NCBI GenBank assembly: GCA_947382875.1
Contig: CANDBG010000015.1
Location: 1-49,156, forward strand
Length of the DNA stretch: 49,156 nt
Source: an uncultured Oscillibacter sp.
GTDB taxonomy: Bacteria; Bacillota; Clostridia; Oscillospirales; Oscillospiraceae
Direction: 5' to 3'
Made by a program: the position numbers and the translations under genes. This document shows, in pieces, positions 1 to 7,091 of this stretch (position 1 is the first letter of the stretch; every line of letters starts with the position of its first letter). The notes beneath the pieces are model-generated. The model was not told the DNA's origin and ran no database searches. It saw nothing but the letters and a program-made list of their open reading frames with translations.

Positions 1-1
1 G

Positions 2-895
2 GAGTCAACGTCTGAGAACGCGAGCTTTTTGAAATTCAAGGAGCTGATTGAGGAGCGTTCGAACGGCGTCATCACAGTAGAGCTGTATCCGAATCAGCAG
101 CTTGGCGGCGACCGGGAATACACAGAGGAGTGTATACAAGGCACGGTGACAATGGCAGGCCCATCCACGGCGAACATCGCGCCATTGGCGCCGGCATTGA
201 ATGCGTTTGAGACGCCGTTTTTGTTTTCGGACCGCGAGACGGTGTACAAGACGTTGGACAGCGCGGCAGGGCAGGCACTTCTGGACTCCCTGGAGAGCGC
301 GGGTCTGAAAGGACTGGGCTATTTTGAGAACGGCTTCCGCCAGCTGACGTGCAACAAAGACATAGAGACGCTTACGGATCTGAAAGATTTGAATATCCGC
401 GTCATGGAGAACGATATACATATGGAGCTCTGGCGCGCACTGGGAGCGAATCCGGGGCCTCTGGCCTTTGGGGAGCTGTACACCGGGCTTCAGCAAAAGA
501 CCTTCGACGCCCAGGAGAACCCGGCGGAACTGATCTATAACACGAAATTTTTTGAGGTTCAGGACCACGTATATCTGACGAATCACATATATACGCCATA
601 TGTGATCTGTATGAATCTGGAAGCCTGGAACAGTCTGAACGAAGCGACGCAGAATCTGATCCAGGAGTGTGTAAACGAAGCGGTCATGTATTGTCGCGGG
701 ATTTGTTCCGAGAACGAGCAAAACTGTTTTGATGCCATCAACGAATCCGGCAAGAGCAAGACGTACGAAATCAGCGACAGTCTGCGCACAGAGATGGTGA
801 CGGCGTGTTCCGACATATATGACCTGATTACAGAAAAAGCGGGAGGCACGTACGCGCAGGACCTCTGGGCGGAAGCAGGATTCAGCCCGAACTAA
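2..895 (+). CDS. TRAP transporter substrate-binding protein, DctP family (5' end outside window)
   Basis: Extracytoplasmic solute receptor of a TRAP transporter, which delivers a carboxylate-type substrate to a DctQM permease. The reading frame is open to the window edge, so the signal peptide and start codon lie upstream. What is visible matches the DctP fold: the early LKFKELIEERSNG and ELYPNQQLGGDREY segments, ALNAFETPFLF, the GYFENGFRQLTCNK strand, IRVMENDIHMELWRALGANP, and the hinge region FDAQENPAELIYNTKFFEVQ with TNHIYTPYVICMN. About 290 residues are present, against about 330 for a full protein. No permease genes follow, so DctQ and DctM must be upstream or elsewhere. The substrate cannot be told from the sequence. 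Confidence 0.9.
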   Translation, partial: ESTSENASFLKFKELIEERSNGVITVELYPNQQLGGDREYTEECIQGTVTMAGPSTANIAPLAPALNAFETPFLFSDRETVYKTLDSAAGQALLDSLESAGLKGLGYFENGFRQLTCNKDIETLTDLKDLNIRVMENDIHMELWRALGANPGPLAFGELYTGLQQKTFDAQENPAELIYNTKFFEVQDHVYLTNHIYTPYVICMNLEAWNSLNEATQNLIQECVNEAVMYCRGICSENEQNCFDAINESGKSKTYEISDSLRTEMVTACSDIYDLITEKAGGTYAQDLWAEAGFSPN

Positions 896-910
896 AGCAA
901 GGAGGCCATC

Positions 911-1198
911 ATGTCAAAGTTAAGTGATTTCATCAATGCGGAGCAAGGATTTCTGGTAAAGCTGCGGTGTGAGAACCGGTTTGACGAAGGAGCATACCGT
1001 GAAATCGAGGAAGAAATACGAAAAGCGCTTCCGGAATGGAAAGCGCAGGGGTACGTGCGCAGCCAGGATGTCGAGGCGTTAATCGGATTGATCGAGCAGC
1101 TGGCGGGCGGGAGTCGTTTTTTTGACGAAGAAACGGCCGAAAAGGCAGAGGACGCCTGCGAAGAAATCGTAGAAATTCTCGGAGAATTAGCGGAGTAA
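911..1198 (+). CDS. small acidic hypothetical protein
   Basis: A 95-residue soluble protein rich in Glu, Asp and Ala, predicted mostly helical, with no cysteines except two (in LRCENRF and EDACEEI) and no signal peptide or membrane segment. An AAGGAGG ribosome-binding site lies 7 bases before the ATG, and the gene starts 15 bases after the TRAP receptor stop, so the two are probably cotranscribed. I do not recognise the family. The context suggests a gene carried along with the TRAP operon but says nothing certain about its role. Confidence 0.6.
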   Translation: MSKLSDFINAEQGFLVKLRCENRFDEGAYREIEEEIRKALPEWKAQGYVRSQDVEALIGLIEQLAGGSRFFDEETAEKAEDACEEIVEILGELAE

Positions 1199-1264
1199 GC
1201 AACAAAAAAGGAATCGCCCCCTCCTGACGGAACCGGACCAGCAAAACAGACAATAGACAAAAGG

Positions 1265-1300
1265 CCCCCCTGTGTAGGAAAATAAAACTACACAGGGGGG
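1265..1300. repeat. perfect 13-bp inverted repeat at the head of an IS relic
   Basis: CCCCCCTGTGTAG and CTACACAGGGGGG flank a 10-base AT-rich loop. The 3' arm ends in GGGGGG, six bases before the ATG of the transposase relic, so the arm also carries the only ribosome-binding-like sequence for that frame. It could be the left end plus leader hairpin of an insertion sequence. It lacks a T-run, so it is not a typical terminator. Confidence 0.6.
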
Positions 1301-1306
1301 ATTTAC

Positions 1307-1500
1307 ATGGGAAAACGCAGATAGATCAAGATTGAGCTAACAGAACCAGAAATCATAGCAATGAGGGAAGCAGGAAAAACGCGGAAAGAGATGGGAAAGC
1401 ACTGTGGTTTGGAGAAACGGCAGGTGAAATGGCGGGCAGCAAGCGGCAAGCCCAGGCGGCCCAAGGGATACAGGCGAAGAAACGGCCCCGCCTGCGCTGC
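1307..1500 (+). pseudogene. decayed IS3-type transposase OrfA (helix-turn-helix part)
   Basis: Starting at the ATG, the frame reads MGKRR, an amber stop, then IKIELTEPEIIAMREAGKTR and KEMGKHCGLEKRQVK. That is the N-terminal helix-turn-helix typical of OrfA in IS150-like IS3 elements. After RQVK the similarity continues in another frame as SKRQAQAAQGIQAKKRPRLR, matching the basic linker that usually follows. One internal stop and at least one frameshift make this a relic; OrfB is absent. A possible degraded right end (ATTTCCTAC near 1514) mirrors the left GTAGGAAAAT at 1275, which would make a remnant of about 250 bp. Confidence 0.6.
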
Positions 1501-1589
1501 TCAAAACTTCATATTTCCTACCCCAAATTGTTTTTTCGTGCTGTCCGCTTAAATTGGGGCGGTTCAAAGCAAGAGGGGGTGTTTTTGCG

Positions 1590-2303
1590 TCAGGGGAACC
1601 GGAACGTCTGACCATTTTTTTCAATTGGCACGGTCTGCCCGGCGAACTGCGGATAAGCGGCGAGGAAATCGGAAGTAAACGAGAATTCATTCCATTGATG
1701 CATCGGAAGGAAACGCCGCACGTCCGCGAGTTCGAGGAAATACTTTGGGCCTCGGAACCCGTCCTCATGCAGACGGGCATCCAGAGGGAGCATAGCCAAA
1801 TCGAGCCGCCGTCCCCGCAAAGGTTCTGCGTAACGCTTAAAATTGGCGGCCATATTGTTGTTCCAGGCTTTATCCTCGCCTTCCCAGTGCCACCAGTTCA
1901 GGTCGCCGGCATGAAAGAGCAACAGCCCATCAGCGGATACAAGAAACGCAACGCCCTCGTCGGTAGAAGGCAGCGTCTCGATGTTCGCGCAAGGCAGGGA
2001 ACAGGATTGATTCCCCTTTAAAACCCGGCATTTTTCGGCGGCGCCTTGAGAGACGCCCCAGCGTTCAAGGTTGCGTGGAGTGAGCTTGATATCGCATCCC
2101 AGGAGGAAGCAAACATCCCGTCCAGGCGCATCGAGGGCAAAGATTTTCGGGTCAAAGTGGTCGGGGTGGGAGTGACTGGAAAAGACATACAAAGGCTTCC
2201 GTTCGTCCAGCGGCGGGAGTTTCCCCCGCCACCAGTCGAACAGGAGCGACACAGAGGGCAAATCCACAAGAAACCCGCTGTGTTCCAGGAATGTGACGCG
2301 CAT
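1590..2303 (-). CDS. MBL-fold metallo-hydrolase
   Basis: Soluble metallo-beta-lactamase-fold hydrolase of 237 residues; substrate unknown. The zinc motif HSHPDHFD (the family HxHxDH) sits near residue 45, a second metal-site segment HAGDLNWWHW near residue 130, and PMHQW near residue 200 supplies a late histidine. I chose the ATG at 2303 because the protein then begins MRVTFLEHSGFLV, the usual first strand of the fold; longer versions only add low-complexity sequence. It is the last gene of the MerR operon, with one base between the YbjQ stop and this start (TGATATG), so it is probably translated by reinitiation. Confidence 0.85.
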   Translation of the reverse strand: MRVTFLEHSGFLVDLPSVSLLFDWWRGKLPPLDERKPLYVFSSHSHPDHFDPKIFALDAPGRDVCFLLGCDIKLTPRNLERWGVSQGAAEKCRVLKGNQSCSLPCANIETLPSTDEGVAFLVSADGLLLFHAGDLNWWHWEGEDKAWNNNMAANFKRYAEPLRGRRLDLAMLPLDARLHEDGFRGPKYFLELADVRRFLPMHQWNEFSFTSDFLAAYPQFAGQTVPIEKNGQTFRFP

Positions 2304-2304
2304 A

Positions 2305-2616
2305 TCAGCGCAGCCTGACGGCGGTACCGTAGGCAACGACCTCAGCGGCGCCCTGCATAACGGACGACGAGCCATAACGGATATTGATAACGGCGTCCGC
2401 ACCGAGGGCCTCAGCCTCATCCACCATTCGTTTGGTCGCGATCTGACGGGCTTCGTTCAGCATTTCAGTATACCCGACGATTTCGCCTCCGACCAGGGTT
2501 TTCATACCGGCCATAAAATCCTTACCGAAGTTTTTGGACTGCACGACGGTCCCCTTGACGATTCCAAGGGCTTCGACTTCTTTTCCAGGAACATAATCAA
2601 TATTGAGCAGCAGCAT
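2305..2616 (-). CDS. YbjQ/UPF0145 family protein
   Basis: A 103-residue protein of the YbjQ (putative heavy-metal-binding) family, which assembles as pentamers in solved members. The signature GEIVGYTEMLNEARQIATKRM followed by EALGADAVINIRY is clear, and the length is normal. The start codon and its AGGAGGAG ribosome-binding site lie inside the last codons of the upstream membrane-protein gene (20-base overlap), so translation is very likely coupled. Its place in a MerR-headed operon fits a stress or envelope role, but that is inference. Confidence 0.9.
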   Translation of the reverse strand: MLLLNIDYVPGKEVEALGIVKGTVVQSKNFGKDFMAGMKTLVGGEIVGYTEMLNEARQIATKRMVDEAEALGADAVINIRYGSSSVMQGAAEVVAYGTAVRLR

Positions 2617-2857
2617 CTTCTTCTCCTCCTTGAATTTCTTTCAGACGAATTTTGAGTGATATCCAGATCGGGATTAAAATCCCGAAATCCAGTAAAGCGA
2701 CGGCCAGCAGCAGGACTGCCAAAGGCCGTGACGGTTCCAGCCGGGAACGGAACCAGAGCAGGAGCGCGCCGGCGGCCAGCTGCATAAGGGAGCTGGAAAC
2801 AGCGTTTTTGACGGCCTCTTTCCGTCTGCGGGCTTTGGAATCAATATTGGCTTGCAT
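2597..2857 (-). CDS. small two-helix membrane protein with GGEEDAAAQY tail
   Basis: An 86-residue protein with a basic N-terminus (SKARRRKEAVK) and two hydrophobic segments (about 21-36 and 46-66), ending RLKEIQGGEEDAAAQY. The tail closely matches the tails of the two genes before it. The start at 2857 has GGGGAGG eight bases upstream; both lie inside the preceding gene's coding sequence. It is probably an inner-membrane partner of the MerR-type regulator of the operon. I do not recognise a named family. Confidence 0.75.
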   Translation of the reverse strand: MQANIDSKARRRKEAVKNAVSSSLMQLAAGALLLWFRSRLEPSRPLAVLLLAVALLDFGILIPIWISLKIRLKEIQGGEEDAAAQY

Positions 2858-3104
2858 CTTCTTCCTCCCCGCCGTCGATTTCGCGCAGGCGTTCCAGGAG
2901 AGCCCTGATGACGCCCACAATCACCGCGCCGCCCAGTACAAGGTACAGCAGCAGAAAGAGCAAGGTCATCACTCCCCCGGCCCGGCCGATTTCCGACAAG
3001 GCAAACAGGGCGAACACGATCAGCGGCAGGACGTAAAGCACGACCAGTACGGTAATGATCACCGGGGCAATTTTCTTGTCGTTTCTAGTAGTTTTTCGCA
3101 TCAT
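2841..3104 (-). CDS. small two-helix membrane protein, paralogue of the MerR C-terminal domain
   Basis: An 87-residue protein with two long hydrophobic helices (about 12-36 and 43-66) and the tail RLREIDGGEEEDASQY. It resembles the C-terminal half of the adjacent MerR protein: APVIITVLVVLYV against APVVITLLMILAM, and a shared GV.ALL.R.REI ending. It therefore looks like a duplication of the regulator's membrane module without the DNA-binding head. Start at 3104 (ATGATG; 3101 is an alternative) inside the upstream gene, 20-base overlap. It could modulate the regulator by hetero-association; that is inference. Confidence 0.75.
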   Translation of the reverse strand: MMRKTTRNDKKIAPVIITVLVVLYVLPLIVFALFALSEIGRAGGVMTLLFLLLYLVLGGAVIVGVIRALLERLREIDGGEEEDASQY

Positions 3105-3738
3105 CTTCCTCTCCTTTCCCGATTTCACGAATTCTTTGCACGAGGGCCAGCACCGCGCCCACAATGATCATCACTGGAAACGTCACAACGACCGCGGCAA
3201 AGAGAAACGGCAGCGGTTCCGCCGCGCTTGCCGCGGCGAAAGCATAAAACACGACCGCGAGGATTCCGCCCATCGCAAGGATCATGAGCAAGGTAATGAC
3301 GACTGGGGCGACGTAGCGAATCCGCACATCGTGCCGCTGTTTGTTCTGGAAGGTCGCGCCGGTTTGTTCCAGGGACTCCATTTCTGCAAGGACAGCCCCT
3401 GCATCCAGGTCGCAGAGGCGTTCCTGGCAATTGGTGAGGCTGGAGCAGAGCCGGATTGCCTGTTCCAGGTTATCGCGGTCACGTTCCAGGGAAACGAGGT
3501 GCCGCCGCATGCCATCGCCGACAGTGTGGGTTCCGGACTGCATCTGCCGGATTTCCTCCAGGGAGACGCCGAGTTTCCGGAGCAGTTTGATCCGTTTCAG
3601 GACCTCCACTTCAATTTCCCCGTAATCGCGGTACCCGTTTTCAGCGTTTCTGCGCGGGGCGAGCAGACCTTCGGACTCATAGAAGCGGATGTTTTTGCGT
3701 GTGATGCCGACAAGGGCTTCGACCTCATTGATTTTCAC
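3085..3738 (-). CDS. membrane-anchored MerR-family transcriptional regulator
   Basis: A 217-residue one-component regulator. Residues 1-70 form a standard MerR head (MKINEVEALVGITRKNIRFY, YRDYGEIEVEVLKRIKLLRKLG, SLEEIRQM). A coiled-coil stretch rich in charged residues (about 75-125) follows, then two hydrophobic segments (about 140-165 and 175-197) instead of a soluble ligand domain, ending RIREIGKGEEDDAKNY. The DNA-binding head would therefore be tethered to the membrane. It is first in an operon of four more genes and has a MerR-type promoter with a 19-bp spacer directly upstream, which argues for autoregulation. The signal is unknown; an envelope or membrane cue is plausible. Confidence 0.9.
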   Translation of the reverse strand: MKINEVEALVGITRKNIRFYESEGLLAPRRNAENGYRDYGEIEVEVLKRIKLLRKLGVSLEEIRQMQSGTHTVGDGMRRHLVSLERDRDNLEQAIRLCSSLTNCQERLCDLDAGAVLAEMESLEQTGATFQNKQRHDVRIRYVAPVVITLLMILAMGGILAVVFYAFAAASAAEPLPFLFAAVVVTFPVMIIVGAVLALVQRIREIGKGEEDDAKNY

Positions 3739-3761
3739 GTTTTCACCTCGATTTCGCTTTT

Positions 3762-3792
3762 ATTATAAACCATCCAGTAGGAAGAAGGTCAA
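3762..3792 (-). promoter_or_regulatory. MerR-type promoter/operator of the merR operon
   Basis: On the minus strand TTGACC (3792-3787) and TATAAT (3767-3762) are separated by exactly 19 bp, the over-long spacing typical of MerR-activated promoters. The spacer carries an imperfect dyad ACCTTC-N9-GATGGT that starts inside the -35 box, the usual MerR operator position. Confidence 0.8.
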
Positions 3793-3904
3793 TAGAGAAA
3801 TGAAAAAAAGCGAAAAAATTTTAAGTTCCCCGGCTGGAGGGGGAGATAGGAAACGGAAAAGGGATCGTAATATGAATTTGAGTATTTCGCAATACGGAAA
3901 GATG

Positions 3905-3913
3905 TGCTATAAT
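3905..3913 (+). promoter_or_regulatory. extended -10 promoter of mutY
   Basis: TGC followed by a consensus TATAAT, with only a weak -35 (TTTCGC at 3885, 17-bp spacing). Transcription would begin about seven bases later, at or next to the mutY ATG at 3920, so the mRNA may be leaderless. Confidence 0.6.
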
Positions 3914-3919
3914 AGAGGC

Positions 3920-5035
3920 ATGGAAACGAAAAGACAAACAAAGGAACAAGGATTAAGCGCGCTGACGCCGCCTCTTTTGGCGTGGTACCGTGCAAACGCC
4001 CGGGACCTTCCGTGGCGTCACACGCGGGACCCGTACCGAATCTGGGTATCCGAAATCATGCTTCAGCAGACGCGGGTTGCGGCGGTGTTAGGGTATTATG
4101 CCCGTTTTTTAGAAGCGTTCCCGTCGGTGGAAGCTTTAGCGTCCGCACCGGAAGAAGCTCTGATGAAGCTTTGGGAGGGCCTTGGCTATTACAGCCGCGC
4201 ACGGAATCTGCAAAAGGCGGCGAAGGAGGTCGCGGCGCGCGGCGGTTTCCCGAAGGACTGCGCGGGGCTTCTGGCTCTGCCGGGAATCGGGGAATATACG
4301 GCGTCAGCGATTGCGTCGGCGGCGTTTGGAGGCCGGGAAGCGGCGGTAGACGGCAACGTTCTGCGTACGGTAACGCGTCTGACGGACGACCATTCAGACA
4401 TCACGGACGCAAAGACGAAAAAGAAAATCCGGGAACAGGTGCAAAGAATTCTGCCGGAGTCCGACGCGGACCTGCGGATATTCAATCAAGCAATGATGGA
4501 GCTTGGCGCGACGGTGTGCGTACCGAACGGCCCGCCGAAGTGCTTGTATTGTCCGGTTCGGGAGATGTGTTTAGGGTACGCCCGCGGCACGGCGGAAGAG
4601 TTGCCGGTAAAGTCGCCGAAGAAGGCGCGGAAGCGTGAGGAGAAAACGGTCTTTGTCCTGCTGCAAGACGGCCGTACGGCTTTACGCAAGCGACCGTCAA
4701 GCGGTTTGCTGGCTGGTTTGTGGGAGTTTCCCAACGCAGAGGGCGCGCTTGACGAAACAGCGGCGCCGGGAGTTCTCAAAAGCTGGGGCTTCACCCCGAA
4801 AGCGTGGACGGCAAAAGTGAACGCGAAACATATATTCAGCCATGTAGAGTGGCACATGACGGGTTACATTGCAGAGGTCCGCGGAAGCGGCCCGCCGGGA
4901 TTTGTCTGGATGGACGCGGAAGGCTTAAAGGCGCACGCGGTGCCGTCCGCGTTTAGCCGGTACTGCGCGGAGGCGGCAAAGGCGTTGGAAGTGGCGGGAC
5001 AGGAGGGAAACGATGGCATTCTGGAAAAAGAGTGA
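3920..5035 (+). CDS. mutY: A/G-specific adenine glycosylase MutY
   Basis: Removes adenine mispaired with 8-oxoguanine during base-excision repair. In order: PWRHTRDPYRIWVSEIMLQQ with the catalytic glutamate (about residue 43), the helix-hairpin-helix LPGIGEYTASAIASAAFG (about 115-132), the catalytic aspartate in AVDGNVLR, the 4Fe-4S cysteines CVPNGPPKCLYCPVREMC (about 195-212; C-x7-C-x2-C-x5-C), and a C-terminal NUDIX-like domain from about 230 (GLLAGLWEFPN, HIFSHVEWHM). Length 371 is normal. The ATG at 3920 places the conserved LLAWYRANARDLPWR correctly; in-frame upstream ATGs add unrelated sequence. It overlaps the next gene by 23 bases. Confidence 0.95.
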   Translation: METKRQTKEQGLSALTPPLLAWYRANARDLPWRHTRDPYRIWVSEIMLQQTRVAAVLGYYARFLEAFPSVEALASAPEEALMKLWEGLGYYSRARNLQKAAKEVAARGGFPKDCAGLLALPGIGEYTASAIASAAFGGREAAVDGNVLRTVTRLTDDHSDITDAKTKKKIREQVQRILPESDADLRIFNQAMMELGATVCVPNGPPKCLYCPVREMCLGYARGTAEELPVKSPKKARKREEKTVFVLLQDGRTALRKRPSSGLLAGLWEFPNAEGALDETAAPGVLKSWGFTPKAWTAKVNAKHIFSHVEWHMTGYIAEVRGSGPPGFVWMDAEGLKAHAVPSAFSRYCAEAAKALEVAGQEGNDGILEKE

Positions 5036-5486
5036 GGACCCTTGGGACCGGAAGCCCAAAAAGCAAAAACCGGTCATCAGGGAGACGGACACGCCGATAG
5101 AGCCAAAAGAGAAGGTAAAAAATCCGAAAGAACTTCTGAACGACTGGACTGAGAAGCGTCGGGCAGCGGCGCAGGAGGAAGACGCCAAAAAACTCCTTCC
5201 GCCGGAGAAATGTCCCTGGTGTGGGCAGGAGATGGAGCAAGGCTTTCTGCTTGATTCGGTTGTATGGTATTCCGGGGTATACCGTTACTCTCCGTTTGTA
5301 CGGTTTCAGAATGGCCTTCACATCCACACCGAGGACGGACTGATTCCTCACACAATTGCGTGGCATTGTAAAGGCTGTAAGAAAATGGTAATTGACACAA
5401 CGTACAGCATAGAAGGGGATGCCTTTACAGGTCCCTTTGCAAAAAAAGAAGAACAGGAGGAAAAGTGCGAAGAATCAGGAGACTGA
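5013..5486 (+). CDS. zinc-ribbon protein (DUF6487-like)
   Basis: A 157-residue soluble protein with a highly charged N-terminal third and a two-knuckle zinc ribbon: CPWCG near residue 67 and CKGC near 119. WYSGVYRYSPF and a C-terminal MVIDTTYSIE lie in the ribbon region, as in the DUF6487 family. Function unknown. A GGGACAGGAGG site precedes the ATG, which lies within mutY, so expression is coupled to repair gene translation. The end reaches the tdk start region. It is the second gene of a tightly packed chain mutY - this gene - tdk - radical SAM gene. Confidence 0.8.
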   Translation: MAFWKKSEDPWDRKPKKQKPVIRETDTPIEPKEKVKNPKELLNDWTEKRRAAAQEEDAKKLLPPEKCPWCGQEMEQGFLLDSVVWYSGVYRYSPFVRFQNGLHIHTEDGLIPHTIAWHCKGCKKMVIDTTYSIEGDAFTGPFAKKEEQEEKCEESGD

Positions 5487-5503
5487 CCGCACTTTGCAAA
5501 AAG

Positions 5504-6085
5504 ATGGCGCAATTATACTTCAAGTATGGAGCAATGGGATCAAGCAAATCAGCGAATGCGCTGATGGCGCGGTTTAACTACGAGGAACGGGGCCAGCAGG
5601 CGCTGATGGTAAAGCCTCGCGTTGACACGCGGGACGGCGAGCATAGGGTGACGTCGCGGATTGGCCTGGAGTACCCATGCATATACTTTGACGAGATGCA
5701 GGCGCTGACGGTGATGGAACTGCAGCAAAACGCGTGCATCATCGTAGACGAGGCGCAGTTTCTGACGAAAGAAGAAGTGATGTATCTGGTGCACATCGTG
5801 GACGACCTGGACATACCGGTTATGTGCTATGGCCTGCGGGCGGATTTCAAGGGGGAATTATTCCCTGGAAGCTGCCAATTATTAGTGATGGCGGACAAGC
5901 TGGAAGAAGTAAAAACGATTTGCTGGTGTGGAAAAAAAGCGACGTTCAACGCGCGTTTTGACGAAAACGGGAAAGTGCTGAAAGAAGGGGAACAGGTTGT
6001 ACTGGGCGCGAACGACAAATATATTGGCCTGTGCCGCCGCCACTGGATGGAAGGCGACTTGGGCCCGGATTTTCAAGTGATATGA
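5504..6085 (+). CDS. tdk: thymidine kinase (type II, zinc-containing)
   Basis: Phosphorylates thymidine in the salvage pathway. MAQLYFKYGAMGSSKS gives the first strand and P-loop (GAMGSSKS), IIVDEAQFL the Walker B/DEAQ segment, and the zinc lasso is CWCGKKATFNAR with CRRHW near the C-terminus. Length is 193 residues. The ATG at 5504 gives the family's usual start but has little ribosome-binding sequence. A GTG at 5465 with a good AGGAGG four bases upstream would add 13 residues and sits inside the previous gene; the true start is therefore open. The stop overlaps the next start as ATGA. Confidence 0.95.
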   Translation: MAQLYFKYGAMGSSKSANALMARFNYEERGQQALMVKPRVDTRDGEHRVTSRIGLEYPCIYFDEMQALTVMELQQNACIIVDEAQFLTKEEVMYLVHIVDDLDIPVMCYGLRADFKGELFPGSCQLLVMADKLEEVKTICWCGKKATFNARFDENGKVLKEGEQVVLGANDKYIGLCRRHWMEGDLGPDFQVI

Positions 6086-6954
6086 TATGCAGCTTATGTC
6101 CGCGGAACTGCAATGCGGAGCGCACGCCGGAAAAAGGCGGCGGCGTATGCAGGATGCCGTCAAATGCAGTTGTAGCCCGTGCGATGCTGCACGAATGGGA
6201 GGAACCCTGTTTGACGGGCGCACACGGAGCAGGCGCGGTGTTTTTTTCCGGCTGCAGTCTGGGTTGCAGCTACTGCCAGAACGCGCCGATATCCCACGGC
6301 GGGAAGGGAAAAATGATCACATCATCCCATTTGCGGGAGATCTTCGGGAAGCTGACCGCGCGTGGAGCGTCCTGTCTGGATCTGGTAACGCCGACGCATT
6401 TCACGCCAGCGATTCTGGAAGCGCTGGGAGAAAGCGGGTGGCCGATACCGGTTGTTTGGAACAGCAGCGCATATGAAAAACGTGAAACACTGCGTCAATT
6501 GGAAGGGAAGGTGCAAATCTACCTGCCGGATTTGAAATATGCGCTGACGTCACTGGCGGGAAAGCATAGCGCTGCGTCGGACTATTTCACGTGGGCGACG
6601 GAAGCAATAAAAGAAATGTACCGTCAAACAGGCCCGTACCGGCTAGAGGACGGACAATTAAAGTCAGGCGTATTGATACGCCATATGCTGTTGCCGGGCG
6701 AGCTGGAAAACACGCGTCAAGTGCTGGATTGGGTATCACGAACCTTCCGTCCCGGCGAGGTGCTGCTCTCGCTGATGAGTCAATACACGCCGCAGCCGAA
6801 CGCAGAAGGCGTGCTCAAGCGGCATGTAACAAAAGCGGAGTACCGCGCAGCGGTCTGCTATATGGAGAACTGTGGCCTAACCGACGGCTACACGCAGGAG
6901 CGCACATCAGCGAAAGAGGAATACACGCCAGAATTTGATTGTAGTGGAATATAG
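6082..6954 (+). CDS. radical SAM protein, PflA-like (COG1313 type)
   Basis: A 290-residue radical SAM enzyme of the pyruvate formate-lyase-activase-like group. The Fe-S/SAM motif is GCSLGCSYCQN (CxxxCxxC, about residues 57-67). An N-terminal cysteine set CSLCPRNCNAER and GVCRMP precedes it, as in the COG1313 subfamily. FLPD-like IYLPDLKYAL and MSQYTPQPNA are other family segments. The substrate is unknown; the glycyl-radical partner is not in view. The start overlaps the tdk stop in the four-base ATGA arrangement, and a strong terminator follows immediately. Confidence 0.88.
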   Translation: MICSLCPRNCNAERTPEKGGGVCRMPSNAVVARAMLHEWEEPCLTGAHGAGAVFFSGCSLGCSYCQNAPISHGGKGKMITSSHLREIFGKLTARGASCLDLVTPTHFTPAILEALGESGWPIPVVWNSSAYEKRETLRQLEGKVQIYLPDLKYALTSLAGKHSAASDYFTWATEAIKEMYRQTGPYRLEDGQLKSGVLIRHMLLPGELENTRQVLDWVSRTFRPGEVLLSLMSQYTPQPNAEGVLKRHVTKAEYRAAVCYMENCGLTDGYTQERTSAKEEYTPEFDCSGI

Positions 6955-6993
6955 AAAAGCTGAGGAGCCAGATAACAGCTCCTCAGCTTTTCT
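6953..6993 (+). terminator. terminator of the mutY-tdk-radical SAM chain
   Basis: A perfect 16-bp stem (AGAAAAGCTGAGGAGC with its complement) around a 9-base loop, with the closing TTTTCT arm acting as the T-tract. It begins inside the radical SAM stop codon. Confidence 0.9.
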
Positions 6994-7022
6994 ATTTAAG
7001 AAAGAGGAAGAATTAAAAGCCA

Positions 7023-7068
7023 ATCCCGAAATTAGGAGATGTGAGGTATACTGATTTAATTTCGGGAT
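7023..7068. repeat. 12-bp inverted repeat at the edge of a conjugative-element relic
   Basis: ATCCCGAAATTA (7023-7034) and TAATTTCGGGAT (7057-7068) are perfect inverted copies around a 22-base spacer. The right arm coincides with the point where the VirD4-like frame ends, so the repeat marks the boundary between host DNA and the mobile relic. It could be an excision or deletion scar, or part of a former element end. Confidence 0.5.
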
Positions 7069-7091
7069 AAGCTCTTAATCTCCGGTTTCAT
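7056..7091 (-). pseudogene. first codons of a VirD4-like coupling-protein gene
   Basis: An ATG overlapping the PcfB stop (ATGA) begins MKPEIKSLSRN and then hits a stop. MKPEIK is the usual beginning of the VirD4/TcpA-type coupling protein that follows pcfB in Clostridia conjugative elements. Only 11 residues are left, so the element was cut here. Confidence 0.45.

Noticed and set aside
1522-1559. CCCCAA...TTGGGG pair as a terminator
   Set aside because: Only six paired bases over a 26-base loop and no T-tract.
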